From: an uncultured Clostridia bacterium
GTDB taxonomy: Bacteria > Bacillota > Clostridia > TANB77 > CAG-508
Length of the DNA stretch: 64,000 bases
Reading direction: 5' to 3'
Assembly (NCBI GenBank): GCA_928721915.1
Contig: CAKMVZ010000001.1
Coordinates: forward strand, 1-64,000
In this document: one piece after another, positions 28,544-37,135 of the stretch
How positions within the stretch are numbered: position 1 is the stretch's first letter
How the letters are laid out: each line of letters starts with the position of its first letter
Notes under the pieces: model-generated
What the model was told of the DNA's origin: nothing
The model's input: the letters and a program-made list of their open reading frames with translations, nothing else
Databases searched by the model: none
Translations under genes and position numbers: made by a program

Positions 28544-29539
28544 TTATCTTTTAACCTTTCAAAAACATCTTTATTTTCTTCTAATTCTTCGGCAATAATT
28601 TTTATTTGATCATTTAAGAATTTATCATATTCCTCTGTAGGAACTTCTTTGATATAATTTTCTAACTTTTTATGTAAAGCATCTCTAAAGTTTAAATCTC
28701 TGCTTGCCATTTTTGTTCTTATATTTTGTATTCTTGGTTGCTCTTTTGGGTGATTAAACATATCGTAAATAATTTTTTCCACATCTTCTTTTAATAATTT
28801 TACTTTATCTGTATTAAATTTTTGTTCGATTTCATATGCTATTCCTGCTTCATATGATGATATTTCAACTAACACTTCTGAATAAAGAGTGGCTCTTACT
28901 GTATTCTTTTTGTCTAATTTTAAAATGTTTTTATATTCTTGTGCATTTTCTTTAAATAAACATTCATAAATTAAATTTGTGAAATATCCATATTTATAGT
29001 TTCCTACATCTACAAAATCTCTTAATGCATCAGTAAATTTATTTCTGTTTTGTATTTCTCCCACAGCAATCGGAAGAAAATCGGGATCTTTTTGATTTAT
29101 ATATTTTGTACTTCCACCTGTTTTCTCAGCTAAAACATCAATAACAATGTCTAATATCCTATTTCTTATGTATTTTGCTGTATCATTATTTTGTAGTAAC
29201 ATTGCTATATCAAGTATAGTTCTAAATCTAAAGATTCCAAGTTGATTAATTTTGTTACCGGCATTTTGACCGGTAACAAATTTTTTTAAAATCTTCTAAT
29301 TTCTTCCCTTTGAGTATTTCATATCCATTTTCAACTAATTCTTCATAATTTGATTCAATGATTCTTTCTATTGTTCTTACATCAGCTTCAAAAATTTTCA
29401 CAACATCTTCTTTTAAAAAACATATTTCACTATTATATAAATATCCTTTAAAATCTAAATCCTTTTCTAAGATTTCTACAGCATATTTATTATTTAAAAC
29501 ATTTTTTCTATCAAGCCTTGAATTCTCTAAATCTTTCAT
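28540..29539 (-). CDS. RhuM-like DNA-binding protein (partner of Doc) with in-frame CGG (+1 site)
   Basis: 332 residues after skipping the C at 29272. The first 89 codons contain CFLKEDVVKIFEADVRTIERI, a RhuM/Bro-type DNA-binding region. Frame 0 reads TGT TAC CGG TCA and stops at 29255. TGT-(C-skipping) TAC-(C)-GGT CAA AAT gives CYGQNAGNKINQLGIFRFRTILDIAMLL and continues to the Doc overlap. An internal ATG at 29202 could start a shorter 220-residue product. In clostridial islands this gene is regularly placed before death-on-curing toxins, probably as antitoxin or regulator. Confidence 0.75.
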
Positions 29540-29553
29540 AAGTTCACCTTCTT

Positions 29554-30018
29554 TTATAATCTACTCATTATATCAATATACTCTCCAGCAGTTAATACTG
29601 TTCTAGGTAAATGTAATTGAGTATAATAAGTATCTTTATTTTTTTGATATATAGCATCAATAATTTTACAATTTTCATCTTTATCAATTGTCATTACTAA
29701 ACCAAGCACATTATATTTTTGTGATAATTTCGTGGTATATAAAGTAATTCTATCAGTTGCATTAAGTGACATTTTTTCATCATCAAAAGAATCAATCTCA
29801 ACAATTATAATACTATTTTCTAAATCTTTAATTTTCATCATAATTTGTGGTTTAGGATCTTTACTGTTTACAAAATCATTAAATATATTATCTATTTCTA
29901 ACATTGAAATATTTGTATTTGTTATAGTTTCTCCAAAAGTAGTTTTTCCTACTTCACAACATAATTTGTTTATGGCTGTAGATTTTACTCCTAATATTGT
30001 TGCAATATCTTTTTGAGT
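29554..30018 (-). pseudogene. HTH protein with uncertain or broken start
   Basis: The 116 residues from 29904 (MLEIDNIFNDFV...) are preceded in the same frame by FTQKDIATILGVKSTAINKLC, a helix-turn-helix segment, but the frame is closed just upstream by TGA near 30020. An ATG at 30068 (MINGEKNKVFKRKKF) would join it if one T were restored at GATTT. The shift is of the opposite sense to the CGG sites, so I read this as a one-base loss. The remaining protein has no known domain. Confidence 0.4.
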
Positions 30019-30272
30019 AAATCAAATTTTTTCCTCTTAAATACTTTATTTTTTTCGCCATTTATCATATTTTTTCTACTTCTTAATTTATGTTTAAATT
30101 TTATCATATCCATTTTTGAAGGTCAATAATTACTGAAAATTAAATATTTTTACTATAAAAATTTTAAAATTTTGAAAAAGGTGTTAACAATTTATCCATT
30201 TTTAATTATTACATAAATATTCAAAACAGATATAAGCAAATTTGAAAGGAGGTATGCACTAAAAGCAAAAAT

Positions 30273-30350
30273 ATGAATAAAGATTTATTTTTTTACCTAT
30301 CAAGTATCCAAAATAAATTTACAAAATTTCAAAAGAGCATAAAATTATGA
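30273..30350 (+). CDS. 25-residue small ORF before the excisionase-like gene
   Basis: ATG 30273 is preceded at a distance by GAAAGGAGG. The ORF encodes MNKDLFFYLSSIQNKF... and its TGA overlaps the ATG of the next gene (ATGA at 30347-30350), an arrangement typical of translational coupling. There is no homology to report. Confidence 0.35.
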   Translation: MNKDLFFYLSSIQNKFTKFQKSIKL

Positions 30351-30588
30351 ATGAAAATTTTAGTGAAGAGCTTAAGAAAGAATTCGTAAAACAAGCTATA
30401 AAAAACTTAGATGACCCATTTAAGATACTAACTGTAAAAGATGTAGCAAAAGATTTAAATATAGGAGAAAAAACAAATGAAATATTTAATTGTGCAAATT
30501 TTCCATCTGTAAATATTGACAAAACAAAAAAATACAAAAAATTGCTTATATTCTGTGGAAAATGGAAAAAAGGAGTGATGTTATATGA
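30347..30588 (+). pseudogene. Excisionase-like HTH protein, frame changed at an A7 run
   Basis: Frame 0 encodes 92 residues to 30625 with LTVKDVAKDLNIGEKTNEIF, an excisionase/MerR-like helix-turn-helix. After the run ACA AAA AAA TAC the -1 frame gives KIQKIAYILWKMEKRSDVI and stops at 30588. This is the ending expected for this kind of small integrase-associated protein. A missing A or -1 slippage at A AAA AAA explains it. It lies beside the att copy at 30840, consistent with a former excision factor. Confidence 0.45.
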
Positions 30589-30695
30589 AAAATTTAAAAA
30601 TATAATAAATGTTTTTATAGTTTAATTGGTGTGTGGATTCAACTTAAAAAATGTCATTTTTCTTTGATATATCAATGACTGTAAGCGGAGTGTTT

Positions 30696-30752
30696 ATTCA
30701 CACACTAATTTTCAAAATATAGATTTTTCGGTGTGTAGATTAGTGTGTGAAT
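30696..30752. repeat. 14-bp perfect inverted repeat in the island junction
   Basis: ATTCACACACTAAT (30696-30709) and ATTAGTGTGTGAAT (30739-30752), with a further GTGTGT copy at 30628-30634. It lies in the 30589-30839 stretch, which holds no gene. It could be a recombinase or regulator site of the left island. Confidence 0.6.
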
Positions 30753-30839
30753 ACAAAAATTACCTAAAATTTATAGAGATTTATAAAGACTTACAAAAAT
30801 TAAAAAAGCCTGAAAATCAATATTTTCAGGCATTTAAAA

Positions 30840-30851
30840 TGGTCGAGGTGA
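30840..30851 (+). repeat. att copy 2, junction of the two islands
   Basis: TGGTCGAGGTGA, identical to the tRNA-Pro 3' end, following GGCATTTAAAA. It separates the left island (27741-30851) from the right element (30840-45135). The integrase gene begins to end just inside it at 30993. Confidence 0.85.
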
Positions 30852-30911
30852 GGTAACTCCTCAAATGCTATTTTTCTTTATATATCAATATTTTCAAAGA
30901 ATTATTTTAAA

Positions 30912-30967
30912 TTGTTGAAATTTTTTGTTGAAGTTTTACTATTTTATATACTTTAAAATTTCAACAA
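30912..30967. repeat. TTGTTGAA repeats at the left end of the mobilizable element
   Basis: TTGTTGAA at 30912-30919 and 30925-30932, and inverted TTCAACAA at 30960-30967. The same octamer occurs three times at the other end (44923, 44934, 44965). Position just inside both att sites suggests arm-type integrase binding sites. Confidence 0.5.
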
Positions 30968-30992
30968 ATATTGTCGGATTTTCTTTAGTATT

Positions 30993-32381
30993 TCAATCAC
31001 TTTTATCTTCTGCTGAAAAGTCAACTCCAAAAATTTCTTTACAAATTAAATATTTTTCAACATTCTTATTTTCAGAATTTTCGAATTCACTATCTACATC
31101 AACATAATATTGCATTGTAACTGTAATATCTGAATGTCCTAATATCTTTTTCAAAACTGCTGGAGCAATCTTAGCTTCAGCGCACCTAGTAGCAAATGTT
31201 CCTCTTAACATATGTGTATGAACATCCGTCTTTTGAACGATTTGACCTTTTTTATCTTTATCCTCATATATGCCTATTCCAAGTTTTAGTGCAATTCTTT
31301 TTATACTACTATTAATAGTGTTTTCTATATACATTGTTTTGTCTTCTTTACAAAATAGTAAATGGTTTTTATTTGGTACTTTATGCTCTAGTGCTGATTC
31401 AACTATTCGTTTACTAATATTGGTCATAGTTAAAACTATTTCACCATTTTCAGTTTTAGCAGTTTCACCAATTATTGCTTTCCCAGCAGTATTTTTAGTT
31501 TGAGTTTTTCTTATATAAATTTTTCCATTTACCATGTCAATATCTTTTTCATAATCTAAAACTAATGCTTCACCAATTCTCATTCCTGTAGTTAATAGTA
31601 ATAAAAACAGATATTTCTTATGACATTTTTCATATTTTACAGAATTTAAATAATCTACTAATTTCTTTTGTTCCTCAATGGTTAGAGATTTTCTATGATG
31701 ACTTTTATATTCACTTTTAGGCTTTTCAACCCTTTTCCAACCTGTCATAAAATTATCAGTTATAATATTTTCATAAGTTGCCTGTCCAAATGCCATACAT
31801 ATTAATTCATAAATTTGTTTTATTGTACTTTTAGAATATTGTTTTAAGCTTTCTAAATATTTAATTATATCTTCTCTTTTTACTTTTGCTATAGGGATAT
31901 TGGTAAATTTCTCTTTTTGTAATTTCTTTAATGTATCATTTTTTCTCTTAAAGGTGGCTTGTTTTATTTTACCTAACTTAAAATCTTCTTTTAATACACT
32001 TTCTACTAAATCAGCTATTGTTTTGTTGCTCTTTGTAATTATTTTTATTCCACCATTCTGATCTAGTTTTAATTTTTCTGTTAAAGCTTTATTAAAAGCT
32101 TCAGCCTCATCTTTTCCAACAAAAGTTGTTGTCATTACTTTACCTGTTGTTGTATCTCTACCAACTGTTAATATTGCTTTAGGAGATATTATAAAATAAA
32201 AATATTTACATTCTACATTATTGTTAAACACTTTACCATTTTCAAACTTACTAATTGCTCTGTATTTGCAAGTACCTTTATATTTACAGTTATTACAAAT
32301 TTCCTTACTGGATAATTTATTACTTTTATCCTTGACTCTTTTTAGTAAATAAGTTCCTGATGTTATTCCTTTAACTTTCAA
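30993..32381 (-). CDS. int: Tyrosine recombinase (integrase) of the tRNA-Pro element
   Basis: 462 residues from TTG 32381 (ribosome site AAAGGATGG upstream). The catalytic domain shows TTGMRIGEAL (first Arg, near 265), HTHMLRGTFATR (His and Arg, near 387) and LGHSDITVTMQYYVD (His, nucleophile Tyr). The SAM-like core-binding part is at about 120-215. The N-terminal 50 residues contain four cysteines (CNNCKYKGTCKYR and a later C), a probable small zinc finger that is unusual for this family. It cuts and joins the att sites at 30840 and 45124. Confidence 0.93.
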   Translation of the reverse strand: MKVKGITSGTYLLKRVKDKSNKLSSKEICNNCKYKGTCKYRAISKFENGKVFNNNVECKYFYFIISPKAILTVGRDTTTGKVMTTTFVGKDEAEAFNKALTEKLKLDQNGGIKIITKSNKTIADLVESVLKEDFKLGKIKQATFKRKNDTLKKLQKEKFTNIPIAKVKREDIIKYLESLKQYSKSTIKQIYELICMAFGQATYENIITDNFMTGWKRVEKPKSEYKSHHRKSLTIEEQKKLVDYLNSVKYEKCHKKYLFLLLLTTGMRIGEALVLDYEKDIDMVNGKIYIRKTQTKNTAGKAIIGETAKTENGEIVLTMTNISKRIVESALEHKVPNKNHLLFCKEDKTMYIENTINSSIKRIALKLGIGIYEDKDKKGQIVQKTDVHTHMLRGTFATRCAEAKIAPAVLKKILGHSDITVTMQYYVDVDSEFENSENKNVEKYLICKEIFGVDFSAEDKSD

Positions 32382-32542
32382 CTTACTTCCATCCTTTCCT
32401 AAAATTTCAGGAAATACCTTGCTTTTTAAAGGAATTAAATGCTATAATGCATAAAGAAACATTTGTGCAAGGTAATCCTTGTGGTCTAAATTTCAAATGT
32501 TTTTGAAGGTTTAAATGGGCATATTTAAATCTTCTTTTTTGT

Positions 32543-32734
32543 TTAATCATTTGTAATTTCATTGCTTTTAAAATAATCTTTAAAAGATTGTTCCATAACA
32601 AGCCAAGACTTACCAATTTTTTTAGCTGGAAAATCTTTTTTATGAAATAATTCTAAACAGGTCTTATTTCCAATCTTTAAAGCTTGTCTAATATCTTTAG
32701 TCTCCAAAAATACTGTGCCGTTTAATGTCCTCAT
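32543..32734 (-). CDS. xis: Excisionase-like helix-turn-helix protein
   Basis: 63 residues from ATG 32734, chosen because GGAGGAATTG lies directly upstream; a longer start at 32749 would overlap that site. The sequence TKDIRQALKIGNKTCLELFHKKDFPAKKIGKSWLV is the winged-helix pattern of element-encoded excisionases and MerR-like DNA-binding proteins. It is upstream of and in line with the integrase gene, as usual for integrative elements. The 160 bases between the two hold no convincing gene. Confidence 0.75.
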   Translation of the reverse strand: MRTLNGTVFLETKDIRQALKIGNKTCLELFHKKDFPAKKIGKSWLVMEQSFKDYFKSNEITND

Positions 32735-32940
32735 ACACAATTCCTCCATTCTTATAGTCTCAAATACAAAAAGATTTAGCTATTTCTCTTGACTGTTTAT
32801 AGGAAAAGTTCTATAATATTAAGTGAGAAATATATAAATATTTTTCAAGTTCAACTGCATTATATAATAATATTTTTACAATGTCAATGAATTTTAAAAA
32901 ATATTTTATTTTTTCTAACGAATATTAAGAAGGTGAGTTT

Positions 32941-34035
32941 ATGAATATATTTAATGTAAATGTTCCAAAAGATAGTATTTCAATGATTTTTGATGAATTT
33001 AATGGAGTTGAAAATTATAATACAACATTGTATTTGTATAAATCAAAAATTGTTTATGATGAAGAAGGTAATAAATATTCTGCAAAATTAGAAATAGATT
33101 TAGAACAAAGTTCAAAAAAAGATAAATTAGTTAAGCAAATTTTCAATAAAGAATACGGAAGCTATATAATAACTTTTATAAATGCTGATTTTTCTACGGC
33201 AGAAAATGCTTATTATTCTTTTTTTATTTATTATGGACTTGAAGGCTTTAGTTCAATACCTGAAATAAAAGAAAAGTTTCCTCTTGAATATAAAGCAAGA
33301 TATATATCTACAAAAAGTTTTCTTGATTATTATAATAAAGCTTTTGAATATGTAAAAGATAAATATATAAAATTCCAAAAAGATATGAGAGAAACTATTG
33401 ATTTCGTTTTCAATTTACATGATATTCAAACTGATAGTAAATTAGATAAATATTCTAAATTTGTTGCATTTTCTAATTATACTAATTTAACAAATCAATT
33501 TGATACAAGAATTAGTTTTAGAATCATGTCTGATAATAGTTCGAATATAACAAAGTTGGAAGATGTAGAATTATTAGCTCAAGATATTTCAAGTAAAGAA
33601 TCTGGAAATGGTGTTTTATATTTATATGAAAGTACATCACATCTTGCATTAGCTTATATTGCATTATATGATTTAATTAGAAATTCAACAAAAAACATTA
33701 GTGTTTGTCAAAATTGTGGAAGATACTATTTACAGAGTTCAGGTAAAGAAGTTTATTGTGATTTATTTAATATAGATGGTAGTCCTTCTTGTAAAACATA
33801 TGCTTCTCGTAAAGCTTATGATAATAAAATAGAAGATGATATTGCTGAATTAACATATAAAAGAGAATATCAAAGAAGAATAACACAAGTGTATCGTGCA
33901 GACAAAAAACAAAAAGAACAAATGAAAAAGGACTTTAAAATATGGAAAGATAAAGCAAGAGAGCAATTGAAATTGTATAGAGAAAATAAAATTTCTAAAG
34001 AAAAATTTTGTAATTGGATAGAGAAAAATAAATAG
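32941..34035 (+). CDS. Zinc-ribbon-type protein of mobile elements (DUF6076-like)
   Basis: 364 residues. The N-terminal 230 residues are of unknown fold, rich in Tyr, Ser and Asn. A zinc motif CQNCGRYYLQSSGKEVYC with a later C (about 250-275) is followed by a strongly basic helical tail (KREYQRRITQVYRADKKQKEQMKKDF). This arrangement resembles DUF6076-type proteins often found near integrases in clostridial elements; I give the family from memory. Ribosome site AAGGTGAG. No CGG codons in frame. Confidence 0.55.
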   Translation: MNIFNVNVPKDSISMIFDEFNGVENYNTTLYLYKSKIVYDEEGNKYSAKLEIDLEQSSKKDKLVKQIFNKEYGSYIITFINADFSTAENAYYSFFIYYGLEGFSSIPEIKEKFPLEYKARYISTKSFLDYYNKAFEYVKDKYIKFQKDMRETIDFVFNLHDIQTDSKLDKYSKFVAFSNYTNLTNQFDTRISFRIMSDNSSNITKLEDVELLAQDISSKESGNGVLYLYESTSHLALAYIALYDLIRNSTKNISVCQNCGRYYLQSSGKEVYCDLFNIDGSPSCKTYASRKAYDNKIEDDIAELTYKREYQRRITQVYRADKKQKEQMKKDFKIWKDKAREQLKLYRENKISKEKFCNWIEKNK

Positions 34036-34121
34036 TCATAAAAGCATCATACTAAAAATATGATGTTTTTTGTATATTTTTTTAAAATTTTGAAAAAATA
34101 AAATAATATTTAGCAAATATA

Positions 34122-34167
34122 TTTACAATCACTCGTAAAAATGATAAAATTAACGAGTAATTGTAAA
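34122..34167. promoter_or_regulatory. Inverted-repeat operator before abiEi
   Basis: TTTACAATCACTCGT (34122-34136) and ACGAGTAATTGTAAA (34153-34167) pair with one mismatch across 16 bases, directly before the ribosome site of the AbiEi gene. Known AbiEi antitoxins repress their own operon by binding such repeats. Confidence 0.75.
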
Positions 34168-34182
34168 AAGGAGCGAATATAT

Positions 34183-34761
34183 ATGAGTGAAAATAAGTTG
34201 AAAGAATTCTTAAATGAAAATTATGGTTATATAAAGACTAGAGATTTTGAAAAATTAGGTATTTCTAGACCTTCAATTCAAAGTTATATTGATAAAAAAA
34301 TAATTAGAAAAGTATCAAGAGGATTGTATATAGATAATAATTTAATAGAAGATGAATTTTATATACTACAGCAAAAATTTTCTAACATCATATTCTCATA
34401 TAATACAGCATGTTATTTATTAAATTTAAGTGATAGAGCTCCATATAAAATAGATGTTACTACTTTAAATCATAATAATATAGGCGAAGATTTAGAAATT
34501 CACTATGTATCAAGAGATAAGTTTAATATTGGAATCACAGAAATAAAAAGTCCATATGGCAATCCGATAAATGTATATAATGCAGAAAGGTGTATCTGTG
34601 ACTTATTAAAAAATAAAAATGAAGTGGATATAGAATTATATAATAAGATTATTAAAAATTATTTTAAGCAATCTAAAAAAGATTTAGAGACATTAGAAGA
34701 ATATGTAAAAATATTTAATATACAAGAAAAATTTGAAAACATTATGGAGGTATTAATATAG
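34183..34761 (+). CDS. abiEi: AbiEi-family antitoxin and autorepressor
   Basis: 192 residues from ATG 34183 (AAAAGGAGCG upstream); an earlier ATG at 34141 lies inside the operator and is less likely. The N-terminal winged helix (YIKTRDFEKLGISRPSIQSYIDKKIIRKVSRGLYI) and the C-terminal domain with ERCICDLLKNK are typical of AbiEi antitoxins in type IV toxin-antitoxin and phage-abortive systems. It is coupled to the toxin gene (34761), which starts at its last base. Confidence 0.88.
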   Translation: MSENKLKEFLNENYGYIKTRDFEKLGISRPSIQSYIDKKIIRKVSRGLYIDNNLIEDEFYILQQKFSNIIFSYNTACYLLNLSDRAPYKIDVTTLNHNNIGEDLEIHYVSRDKFNIGITEIKSPYGNPINVYNAERCICDLLKNKNEVDIELYNKIIKNYFKQSKKDLETLEEYVKIFNIQEKFENIMEVLI

Positions 34762-35594
34762 TGATTGAATATAGTGAATTATTTGAAAAGTCAAAAAAAC
34801 TTGCAAAAGATTCAGGATTAACACAATTAGAGTTATATCAAAGATTCATGTTTGAAAGAATTTTAGAAAGAATATCTGTATCAAAATACAATGAAAATTT
34901 TATATTAAAAGGTGGATTATTATTATCTGCAATGTTAGGAATAAATAGTAGAAGTACTAGAGATATGGATATTTCCATCAAGGGTATTGATGTATCACAA
35001 GATAAAATGTTGAAGATTTTAAATGAAATTCTATCAATAGACATTAATGATAAAGTAAAATTCGAGGTTGTGAATATTACAGATATTCGAGCAGATGATG
35101 AATATGGTGGGAATAAATATCATTTAGTAGGAAAGTTAGAAAATTTAAAAGTAGCACTAGAAATTGACATTTCAACAGGAGATGAGATTACACCAAAAGA
35201 ATTAAATTTTGAATATACATCTATTTTTGATAATAAAAAAATCTATATTGGTACATATAATATTGAAACAATACTATCAGAAAAAGTTGAAACTATACTT
35301 CGTAGAGGTAAATATAATACTAGAATGAAGGATTATTATGATGTATATTTCTTTTTAACAAAACTAAAAAATGAAATTAATTTAGAAATATTTAAGCAAG
35401 CATTAAATAATACTTTGAGAAAAAGAGAAGCCTTTGATTATTATAACGATTATAAGCAAATATTAAATGGCTTAACTAATGATGAAAGAATAAATAACTA
35501 TTGGAATACATATAAAAAGAAAACTAAATATGCACAAAATATAGAATTTAATGAGATAATTAAAGCTTTAGAAGAATTTTTAGGTAATATATAG
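34761..35594 (+). CDS. abiEii: AbiEii/AbiGii-family nucleotidyltransferase toxin
   Basis: 277 residues from GTG 34761. The nucleotidyltransferase signature is FILKGGLLL (near 48-56) followed by STRDMDISIKG (catalytic Asp pair near 69-71) and VALEIDIST. The late segment SEKVETILRRGKYNTRMKDYYDVY is conserved in AbiEii. These enzymes transfer nucleotides to targets such as tRNA and stop growth when AbiEi is lost. Translationally coupled to the antitoxin. Confidence 0.9.
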   Translation: MIEYSELFEKSKKLAKDSGLTQLELYQRFMFERILERISVSKYNENFILKGGLLLSAMLGINSRSTRDMDISIKGIDVSQDKMLKILNEILSIDINDKVKFEVVNITDIRADDEYGGNKYHLVGKLENLKVALEIDISTGDEITPKELNFEYTSIFDNKKIYIGTYNIETILSEKVETILRRGKYNTRMKDYYDVYFFLTKLKNEINLEIFKQALNNTLRKREAFDYYNDYKQILNGLTNDERINNYWNTYKKKTKYAQNIEFNEIIKALEEFLGNI

Positions 35595-35624
35595 TAGTAC
35601 TAATATATATAGAAACGAGGTTAT

Positions 35625-37103
35625 ATGAGAAGAATATTAGATATGTCAAATGATGATGCTAAACTTTTTCTATTAAAAAATAAGAGTTATTTTTCTTTAG
35701 ATTTGCCACCTTATTTTGATTTTAATAATTTATTATTAAGTATTGATAATAAGTTAAAAGGAAAAAATTTAAGGGATTTTTATAAAGATAATAAAACTAT
35801 TCCGCCCAAAAAATGTGAAAATGTAAATTATAAAATTTTACATAATAAAGACGGAAAATTTGACTGGAGACCTTTTGAGATAATTCATCCAGCACTATAT
35901 GTATATCTTGTAAATGAAATATGTGAAAAAAATAATTGGAAAAAGATAAATGAAAGATTTAAACTGTTTCAAAAAAACAAAAAGATAGTATGTTGTAGTA
36001 TTCCGTGTGAATCAAACAATAAAAAAATGGATAAAAAAGATACAATCTTAAATTGGTGGAATACATTTGAACAAAAAAGTATAGCAATGAGTTTAAAATT
36101 TAACTGTATGGCAAAAACAGATATAACTAACTGTTATGGCTCAATTTATACACATTCTATTGCATGGGCGGTTGAAACTAAAGAAATTGCTAAAAAAAAT
36201 ATAAATGACACCTCATTATTAGGAAATCAAATTGATAAAATAATTCAGGATATGTCATATGGTCAAACAAATGGAATACCTCAGGGAAGTATTTTAACAG
36301 ACTTTATAGCAGAAATAGTCCTAGGATATGCAGATGAACAAATAAGTAGGAAAATTAACGAGAATAAAATAAAAGATTATTCAATCTTAAGATATAGAGA
36401 TGATTATAGAATTTTTGCTCAAAATGAAATTGACTTAAATGTAATATTAAAAATTATAACTGAAGTATTATCGGAGTTAAATTTTAAGTTAAATGCTCAA
36501 AAAACTTCAATTACTGATGATATTATAACAAATTCTATAAAAAAAGATAAAGCTAATATTTTAGTTAATAATTATATTGTATTAAACAACATTCAGAAAT
36601 CACTATTTAATATTAGAGCTTTTTCGCTAATTTACCCGAATAGTGGTAGCTTACTAAAGTTATTGACAGAAATGTTTGAGCAGCAGATAAAACCATTAAA
36701 AAAGAGACCTAAAAATGTTGAACAAATTATTAGTATTTTAGTAGATATAATGTATAGGAATCCTAAAACTTATAATTTATGTGTTCTAATATTAAGTGTA
36801 ATATTTAGTTTTTTAGGAAAAACAACCATTAATAAATATATAAACTCTATATCAAAAAAGTTCAAAAATTTACCTAATACGAATTATATAGATGTTTGGT
36901 TGCAACGTTTAACAATAACAAATAATATAGACAAAAAATATTCGTGTACATTATGTAAAAAAATATATTCAGAAGCCCAAATATGGAATTCTGACTGGTT
37001 GAATTTGGAAATTGATGAAGCATTGATAATTAATAATGAAATAATTAAAAGTATATCACCAATAATACAAGAGGAAGAAGTAAATCCTTTTGTATATCAA
37101 TAA
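35625..37103 (+). CDS. Reverse transcriptase of the Unknown-Group/DRT type
   Basis: 492 residues. RT motifs in order: AKTDITNCYGSIYTHSIAWAV (motif A, Asp near 166), GIPQGS (near 217), RYRDDYRIFA with the catalytic YxDD-like YRDD (near 256) and FKLNAQKTSI. There is no maturase (X/Zn) or retron msr/msd architecture visible upstream. A 200-residue alpha-helical C-terminal extension follows, as in defence-associated RTs (UG/DRT, Abi). Position between AbiE and a restriction enzyme in a mobile element supports an antiphage role. I cannot assign the exact DRT class. Confidence 0.8.
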   Translation: MRRILDMSNDDAKLFLLKNKSYFSLDLPPYFDFNNLLLSIDNKLKGKNLRDFYKDNKTIPPKKCENVNYKILHNKDGKFDWRPFEIIHPALYVYLVNEICEKNNWKKINERFKLFQKNKKIVCCSIPCESNNKKMDKKDTILNWWNTFEQKSIAMSLKFNCMAKTDITNCYGSIYTHSIAWAVETKEIAKKNINDTSLLGNQIDKIIQDMSYGQTNGIPQGSILTDFIAEIVLGYADEQISRKINENKIKDYSILRYRDDYRIFAQNEIDLNVILKIITEVLSELNFKLNAQKTSITDDIITNSIKKDKANILVNNYIVLNNIQKSLFNIRAFSLIYPNSGSLLKLLTEMFEQQIKPLKKRPKNVEQIISILVDIMYRNPKTYNLCVLILSVIFSFLGKTTINKYINSISKKFKNLPNTNYIDVWLQRLTITNNIDKKYSCTLCKKIYSEAQIWNSDWLNLEIDEALIINNEIIKSISPIIQEEEVNPFVYQ

Positions 37104-37135
37104 CTGATATATACAATTATAATGGAGGAATAAAA

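Noticed and set aside
32407..32616. 69-residue minus-strand ORF between integrase and excisionase
   Set aside because: It overlaps the excisionase gene in another frame, lacks a ribosome site, and its sequence shows no domain.
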